Assembly: GCA_038250905.1 (NCBI GenBank)
Contig: JBBSBV010000005.1
Coordinates: forward strand, 1 to 64,000
DNA length: 64,000 nucleotides
Source of the DNA: JAENVU01 sp038250905
GTDB lineage: Bacteria > Actinomycetota > Acidimicrobiia > IMCC26256 > JAENVU01
Direction: 5' to 3'
Shown here: positions 59,492-64,000 of the stretch, one piece after another
Layout: the number at the start of each line of letters is the position of its first letter
How positions within the stretch are numbered: position 1 is the stretch's first letter
Program-made: the position numbers and the translations under genes
The notes under the pieces: model-generated
Databases searched by the model: none
Seen by the model: the letters and a program-made list of their open reading frames with translations, nothing else
What the model was told of the DNA's origin: nothing

Positions 59492-60489
59492 CCACCGACA
59501 CGCCGACCGACACGGCCACCGAAAAGCTGCACGTCGACAGCTACCTCACCCCGCAGGATCTGCGCGCTGCGCTGACCGCCGACGCGCGGCGCGGCCTGAC
59601 CGCGACCCCGAAGGACCTGCCACCCAAGTACTTCTACGACGATCACGGTTCGGATCTCTTCGATCAGATCACGCGCCTGCCCGAGTACTACCCGACGCGT
59701 ACCGAACGCTCGATCCTGCTCGACCAGGCCGATGCGATCGTCAAGGCGAGCGGCGCGACCACCCTGGTCGAGCTGGGATCAGGGACCTCGGAGAAGACCC
59801 GCATCCTTCTCGACAGCTTCCATCGGGCCGACTCGCTGCACACGTTCGCACCCTTCGACGTCTCCGAGGCGACCCTGCGCGACGCAGCCCGGTCGGTGGC
59901 ATCCGAATACCCCGGCGTCGGCGTGCACGCCGTGGTCGGCGACTTCGAGCGGCACCTGGCGCACGTACCGACCGACGGTCACCGGATGGTCGCGTTCCTC
60001 GGCGGCACCATCGGCAACTTCGCCCCCGCGGCCCGTGCCGAGTTCCTCGCCGCGCTCGCGGCGACGTTGCGTCCGGACGAAACCCTGCTGCTCGGTACCG
60101 ATCTCGTCAAGGATCCCGGGCGGCTCGTACGCGCGTACGACGACGCGGCCGGCGTGACCGCGGCGTTCAACAAGAACGTGCTCTCGGTGCTGAACCGTGA
60201 ACTCGGCGCCGACTTCGATCCCGACGATTTCGACCACGTCGCGGTCTGGAACGCCGCGGACGAGTGGATCGAGATGCGACTGCGGTCGCGGCGCGCGGTC
60301 GAGATCCGGGTTCCCACGCTCGATCTCGACGTCACGTTCGCCGCCGGCGAGGAGATGCGCACGGAGATCAGCTCGAAGTTCCGGCGTGATCGCGTCGCCG
60401 ACGAGCTCACCACCGCCGGCTTCGAACTCGTCGAATGGTGGACCGACCCCGCCGACGATTTCGCGTTGTCGCTCGCGCGCCGAACCTGA
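59488..60489 (+). CDS. egtD: Histidine N-alpha-methyltransferase EgtD
   Basis: A 333-residue methyltransferase that trimethylates histidine to hercynine with three SAM. PPKYFYDDHGSDLFDQITRL is the family's entry block; TLVELGSGTSEKTRILLDSF the SAM site; FLGGTIGNFAPAARAEFLA the motif lining the substrate pocket. ATGA overlap with egtC. No egtE (PLP beta-lyase) follows; the next gene is a zincin. Confidence 0.96.
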   Translation: MTTDTPTDTATEKLHVDSYLTPQDLRAALTADARRGLTATPKDLPPKYFYDDHGSDLFDQITRLPEYYPTRTERSILLDQADAIVKASGATTLVELGSGTSEKTRILLDSFHRADSLHTFAPFDVSEATLRDAARSVASEYPGVGVHAVVGDFERHLAHVPTDGHRMVAFLGGTIGNFAPAARAEFLAALAATLRPDETLLLGTDLVKDPGRLVRAYDDAAGVTAAFNKNVLSVLNRELGADFDPDDFDHVAVWNAADEWIEMRLRSRRAVEIRVPTLDLDVTFAAGEEMRTEISSKFRRDRVADELTTAGFELVEWWTDPADDFALSLARRT

Positions 60490-60542
60490 ACCGAGCCGGG
60501 ACGCGAACCGGCCCCACGGTGCTCGACGGCTCCGACGACGAG

Positions 60543-60548
60543 TACCGT
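60543..60548 (+). promoter_or_regulatory. -10 box of the zincin gene
   Basis: TACCGT eight bases before GTG 60557, in the gap after egtD, separating the zincin from the egt operon. Confidence 0.4.
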
Positions 60549-60556
60549 TTCGGCCC

Positions 60557-61561
60557 GTGGGCCGGCGACAGCGAGAGGTGATCCGACGCGCGAGCGCGCC
60601 CGCGGTGATCCTCCTGCTCGCGGCCGGGTGCGGTACCGGAGGGTCGACCGCCGCCGGGAGCCGTCCCACCGCGGCAGCCAACCGCGCCCCGGCCGGCGAT
60701 GTCACGCAGGTCCTGGGCCGCCAACTCGACCGTCGTTCGGGCATCACCGTCACGCCGTACGAGCAACAGGCCTTCCTCGAACTCACCCTGACCCCGGCGA
60801 CCGCGACATCTGCGACCGGGGCGAAGGACCGCCCGCCGATACTCGAACGGTGGGCCGGGAACCCGACGATCCACATCTCCGGTGACCCCACGCCGGAGGA
60901 CCTCACCCAGGTGGCGGAGTCGGCCCGGCGGTGGAGCGCGATCACCGGCCATCCCATGACGGTCGTGACCGGGCCCGGCAACGTCGACCTGCGCTTCGTG
61001 CACCGCGAAGACTTCGGACACGTCATCCAGACCGACGACGTCGACCCGAGCGCGGTCGGACTCACCCGGGTGACGCTGGACCCGAAGCGGCGGGGCGTCA
61101 TCGACGGCGCGCTGGTGGTCATCGCCGACGACGACATCCAGGTCGGCCGGAACCGGACCATCGACCACGAACTCGGCCACGTGGTCGGACTCCAGCACTC
61201 GACCTGCCCGGCCAGCCTCATGGACGGATCCTCCGACGGTGCCCGCTCGGTGCGCTGGACACCGACCGCACTCGACGTCCGCATCGGCGCCCTCCTCTAC
61301 GACCCGCACCTCCGGCCCGGACTCGGCGCGGCGGCGGTGCGCGCGGTGCTGAGCCCCACCGCCACCTCGGGCGCGACCTGCGGTCCGGTGGATCTCGAAC
61401 TGATCCGCGCCGCCGGGAGTGGCCGTCATTACCTCTGTGTCCGCAGCGCGGACGTCGAACGACCCTGCACCGCCGACCTGAGCCGCGAACCGACGCTGCC
61501 GATCGTCAACCCGGACGCCTGGACCGACGGGCACAGCCTGTCGAGCCGGCCCCACGGGTGA
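60557..61561 (+). CDS. Metzincin-like zinc protease, lipoprotein
   Basis: A 334-residue exported protein. The signal ends in a lipobox (AVILLLAAGCG). The zinc motif HELGHVVGLQH (about 205-215), with three His, is followed by a Met-turn candidate in CPASLMDGSSDG, as in matrixins. The part before it, with NPTIHISGDPTPEDL, is the entry strand of the fold. The target is unknown. GTG 60557 is chosen for the -10 box and a fuller signal; GTG 60578 is an alternative. Confidence 0.82.
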   Translation: MGRRQREVIRRASAPAVILLLAAGCGTGGSTAAGSRPTAAANRAPAGDVTQVLGRQLDRRSGITVTPYEQQAFLELTLTPATATSATGAKDRPPILERWAGNPTIHISGDPTPEDLTQVAESARRWSAITGHPMTVVTGPGNVDLRFVHREDFGHVIQTDDVDPSAVGLTRVTLDPKRRGVIDGALVVIADDDIQVGRNRTIDHELGHVVGLQHSTCPASLMDGSSDGARSVRWTPTALDVRIGALLYDPHLRPGLGAAAVRAVLSPTATSGATCGPVDLELIRAAGSGRHYLCVRSADVERPCTADLSREPTLPIVNPDAWTDGHSLSSRPHG

Positions 61562-61599
61562 CGCGATATCGGCCTCGGATTTTGGGCCTGCCCGAGTTT

Positions 61600-61626
61600 C
61601 CACTACGGGCATAGTGGTATTACAAT
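61600..61626 (+). promoter_or_regulatory. sufC promoter with palindrome
   Basis: CCACTA-cgggca-TAGTGG (61600-61617) is a perfect 6-bp inverted repeat ending three bases before the -10-like TACAAT (61621-61626). The GTG start of sufC follows seven bases later, so the message is probably leaderless. A dimeric regulator bound here would sit between -35 and -10. Confidence 0.5.
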
Positions 61627-61633
61627 CGACGCC

Positions 61634-62425
61634 GTGAGCCCATCAACACCGCCGTTTCCCGTCCTCGACGTCCCCGTGCTCGATGTTCAGGATCTCGAGG
61701 TCGAGGCCGCCGACAATCCCATCCTGCGGGGCGTCTCGCTCCAGGTGGGGGCCGGCGAGATCCATGCCCTCATGGGTCCGAACGGTTCGGGGAAGTCGAC
61801 GCTCGCGAACACCCTGCTCGCGAATCCGGCGTACACCGTCACCGGCGGGCGTATCCGACTGCTCGGCGAGGACATCACCGACCTGAGCACCGAAGCGCGA
61901 GCGGCGCGGGGACTGTTCCTCGGCTTCCAGCACCCCGAGGCGATCTCCGGGGTGAGCGTCCTCAACTTCCTCCGCCAGGCCATGGCGGTGCGCAAGGGCA
62001 TCGCCGACCTGTCGGTCCTCGAGGTGCGCATGGAACTGATGCAGTGGATGGACCGCCTCGGGATGGACGACCGGTTCACCCAGCGGTACCTCAACGAGGG
62101 TTTCTCGGGCGGCGAACGCAAGCGCAACGAGATCCTGCAGATGGCGATGATGGAACCGGTCTTCGCGGTCCTCGACGAGACGGATTCGGGCCTCGACATC
62201 GACGCGCTGCGCGCGGTCGGCGAGGGCGTGAACATCGTCCGTGAGCACCGCCCCGAGATGGGCATCCTCCTCATCACCCACTACCGCCGCATCCTCGACC
62301 ACCTCACACCGGACGTCGTCCACATCCTGCTGGACGGTCGCATCGTGCAGTCCGGCGGGATGGAACTCGCCGAGCAACTCGAGCGCAGTGGGTTCGACAG
62401 CTTCCGTTCCTCGGCGCCGGTCTGA
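61634..62425 (+). CDS. sufC: SufC ATPase of Fe-S cluster assembly
   Basis: A 263-residue ABC ATPase. ALMGPNGSGKSTLANTLLAN is Walker A, FLGFQHPEAISGVSVLNFLR the Q-loop region typical of SufC, GFSGGERKRNEILQMAMM the signature, FAVLDETDSGLDIDALRAV Walker B, and LLITHYRRILDHL the switch His. It drives the SufBCD scaffold. SufB and SufD are not adjacent; upstream is the zincin. A short N-terminal extension (about 15 residues, Pro-rich) precedes the fold. Confidence 0.96.
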   Translation: MSPSTPPFPVLDVPVLDVQDLEVEAADNPILRGVSLQVGAGEIHALMGPNGSGKSTLANTLLANPAYTVTGGRIRLLGEDITDLSTEARAARGLFLGFQHPEAISGVSVLNFLRQAMAVRKGIADLSVLEVRMELMQWMDRLGMDDRFTQRYLNEGFSGGERKRNEILQMAMMEPVFAVLDETDSGLDIDALRAVGEGVNIVREHRPEMGILLITHYRRILDHLTPDVVHILLDGRIVQSGGMELAEQLERSGFDSFRSSAPV

Positions 62426-62426
62426 C

Positions 62427-63659
62427 ATGGGCCTCGACGTGGCGCGCATCCGCGCCGACTTCCCCCTGCTGCAGCAGGAGCACAACGGGCATCGCCTGGT
62501 GTACCTCGACAGCGCGTCGAGCGCGCAGAAGCCGCGCTCGGTCCTGCGTGCGATGGACGACGTGATGGAGCGCTACTACGCCAACGTCCACCGGGGCGTG
62601 TACGCGATCGCCGAGGAATCGACCGCCCGCTTCGAGGCCGCACGCGCCAAGGTCGCCGCTTTCATCGGCGCGCGCGAGGCGGCCGAGTTGATCTTCACCC
62701 GCAATGCCACCGAGGCCATCAACCTCGTCGCGTATTCGTGGGGTCGCGCGAACCTGGCGGCCGGCGACGTCGTGGTGCTCTCCGAGATGGAACACCACGC
62801 CAACATCGTCCCGTGGCACATGCTCGCGGCCGAACGGGGCATCGAGTTGCGTTGGATCCCCATCACCGCCGACTACCGCCTCGATCTCTCCGACCTCGAT
62901 GCGTTGCTCGCCGGCGCCAAGTTGCTCGCGATCACCGCGATGTCGAACGTACTGGGCACGATCAACGACATTCCCCCGCTCGTCGCGGCAGCACGCGCCG
63001 CCGGAGCCCACGTGCTGGTCGACGCGTCCCAGGCGGCCCCGCACACCGCGATCGACGTCCAGGCGTGGGGCGCGGACTTCGTCGCCATCACCGCCCACAA
63101 GATGCTCGGCCCGTCGGGGATCGGCGCGCTCTGGGCGCGACGCGACCTCCTCGAGGCGATGCCCCCGTTCCTGGGGGGCGGCGAGATGATCCGCGACGTC
63201 CGCAAGGACGGCTTCACCACCAACGAACTCCCGTGGAAGTTCGAGGCCGGTACCCCCGCGATCACCGAGGCGATCGGGTGGGGCGCAGCCGTCGAGTACC
63301 TCGAAGCGGTCGGCATGGACGCGGTGCGCGCCCACGAGCAGGCGCTCACGCAGTACGCGCTCGATGCGCTGACCGGCGAGTTCGGTGCGCGGTTGACGAT
63401 CTACGGCCCGCTCGGCACCGAGCACCGCGGTGGCGTCATCTCGTTCCTCTTCCCGGACATCCACGCCCACGACGTGTCCCAGGTGCTCGACGAGGCCGCC
63501 ATCTGCGTCCGCGCCGGCCACCACTGTGCGAAGCCCCTGATGCGGGTGCTCGAAGTCCCCGCCACGAGCCGGGCGTCGCTCTATCTGTACAACGACACCG
63601 ACGATGTCGATGCCCTCGTCGTCGGCCTGACCCAGGCCGAACAGTTCTTCGCCATCTGA
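62427..63659 (+). CDS. sufS: Cysteine desulfurase SufS
   Basis: A 410-residue PLP enzyme, group II desulfurase. YLDSASSAQKPRSVLRAMDD, EMEHHANIVPWHMLA and VDASQAAPHTAIDVQAWGAD are family blocks; the PLP Lys is in AITAHKMLGPSGIGALW and the persulfide Cys in RAGHHCAKPLMRVL. It supplies sulfur for cluster assembly via SufU. One base separates it from the sufC stop. Confidence 0.96.
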   Translation: MGLDVARIRADFPLLQQEHNGHRLVYLDSASSAQKPRSVLRAMDDVMERYYANVHRGVYAIAEESTARFEAARAKVAAFIGAREAAELIFTRNATEAINLVAYSWGRANLAAGDVVVLSEMEHHANIVPWHMLAAERGIELRWIPITADYRLDLSDLDALLAGAKLLAITAMSNVLGTINDIPPLVAAARAAGAHVLVDASQAAPHTAIDVQAWGADFVAITAHKMLGPSGIGALWARRDLLEAMPPFLGGGEMIRDVRKDGFTTNELPWKFEAGTPAITEAIGWGAAVEYLEAVGMDAVRAHEQALTQYALDALTGEFGARLTIYGPLGTEHRGGVISFLFPDIHAHDVSQVLDEAAICVRAGHHCAKPLMRVLEVPATSRASLYLYNDTDDVDALVVGLTQAEQFFAI

Positions 63660-63672
63660 CACCGACCCCACC

Positions 63673-63678
63673 TAGGAT
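63673..63678 (+). promoter_or_regulatory. -10 box of sufU
   Basis: TAGGAT seven bases before ATG 63686, in the short gap after sufS. Confidence 0.4.
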
Positions 63679-63685
63679 CCAAGCA

Positions 63686-64000
63686 ATGGCCGGACTCGAA
63701 GACCTCTATCGAGAGATCATCCTCGACCACTACCGAGCACCCCGGAACCGCGGCGAGCTCGCGGTCCCACCCGCCCACCGCGTCGAAGGGTTCAACCCGC
63801 TCTGCGGCGACGAGGTGGTGTTGTACCTCGACGTGGAGAACGGCCTCGTCAACGACGTGAAGATCGCCGGGCAGGGCTGTTCGATCAGCCAGGCGTCGAC
63901 GTCCATGATGAGCGCGGCGGTCAAGGGCAAGTCGGTCGCCGAGGCACGGACCATCACCCGTGCCTTCAAGGCGCTCATGAGCATCCACGAGTCCAAGATC
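63686..64000 (+). CDS. sufU: SufU-type sulfur acceptor (partial, cut by window end)
   Basis: The first 105 residues are in view. MAGLEDLYREIILDHYRAPR is the family's N-terminus; NPLCGDEVVLYLDVENG holds the first zinc/sulfur Cys with its Asp, and IAGQGCSISQASTSMMSAAV the second Cys. SufU accepts sulfur from SufS using a zinc site. The remaining Cys lies past the window edge. Confidence 0.93.
   Translation, partial: MAGLEDLYREIILDHYRAPRNRGELAVPPAHRVEGFNPLCGDEVVLYLDVENGLVNDVKIAGQGCSISQASTSMMSAAVKGKSVAEARTITRAFKALMSIHESKI

Overview
The window reads as one stretch of a high-GC actinobacterial chromosome. Very strong G/C preference at third codon positions, GTG and TTG starts, ATGA/GTGA gene couplings, an ergothioneine cluster, a Tad-type pilus locus and many start codons sitting 6-10 nt behind a TAnnnT box (leaderless transcription) all fit. 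Gene content suggests an Acidimicrobiia-like lineage, but this is inference from familiarity, not a search.

Layout. 1-2159: part of an integrative element (excisionase-like protein, small coupled ORF, large serine recombinase), with more A/T third positions than the rest, abutting the 3' end of tadC. 2160-6994 (minus): cpaB-cpaE-cpaF-tadB-tadC. No pilin, TadE/F or prepilin peptidase is visible. 7100-9225: HTH protein, 107-aa unknown, LysM membrane protein and a winged-helix-like unknown. 9329-12133: sirtuin, rhodanese-MoeB, L,D-transpeptidase. 12162-27290: membrane glycosyltransferases, GT2, two NAD(P)-sugar enzymes including a UDP-sulfoquinovose synthase, and a flippase, interrupted by leucyl aminopeptidase, cob(I)alamin adenosyltransferase and a TIM-barrel-like lipoprotein. 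27456-30917: cobalamin-dependent methionine synthase, matched by the adenosyltransferase.

32783-40515 (minus) is a tight six-gene operon: lpdA, the E2 subunit of a 2-oxoacid dehydrogenase, a single-chain LipB-LipA fusion, an M24 peptidase, a membrane protein and a secreted HExxH peptidase. E2 carries the lipoyl domain, the fusion would make and attach lipoate, and LpdA reoxidises it. 40967-48611 is an exopolysaccharide/cell-surface region: second flippase, peptidoglycan amidase with C-terminal repeats, three tandem GT4 enzymes and a sugar-nucleotide epimerase. 48616-55274 holds a hydrolase, a DUF1802 protein, a small glycosyltransferase, two short proteins, a pair of acyl-CoA dehydrogenases and an OafA-type acyltransferase. 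56187-60489 is egtABCD without egtE. 61634 to the right edge is sufC-sufS-sufU, the last cut by the window end, without sufB/sufD beside it.

Most unusual items: the LipB-LipA fusion; a GT4 gene whose conserved N-terminus lies upstream of any ATG/GTG/TTG and seems to start at a leaderless ATC; a 326-bp gap at 50846-51171 with an operator-like repeat, ribosome-binding site, 13-codon ORF and perfect 16-bp hairpin; an inverted repeat straddling the -10 box of the sirtuin gene; a hairpin hiding the ribosome-binding site of the L,D-transpeptidase; and a 29-aa membrane microprotein ORF ahead of a hairpin. No CRISPR array, rRNA or tRNA was recognised.
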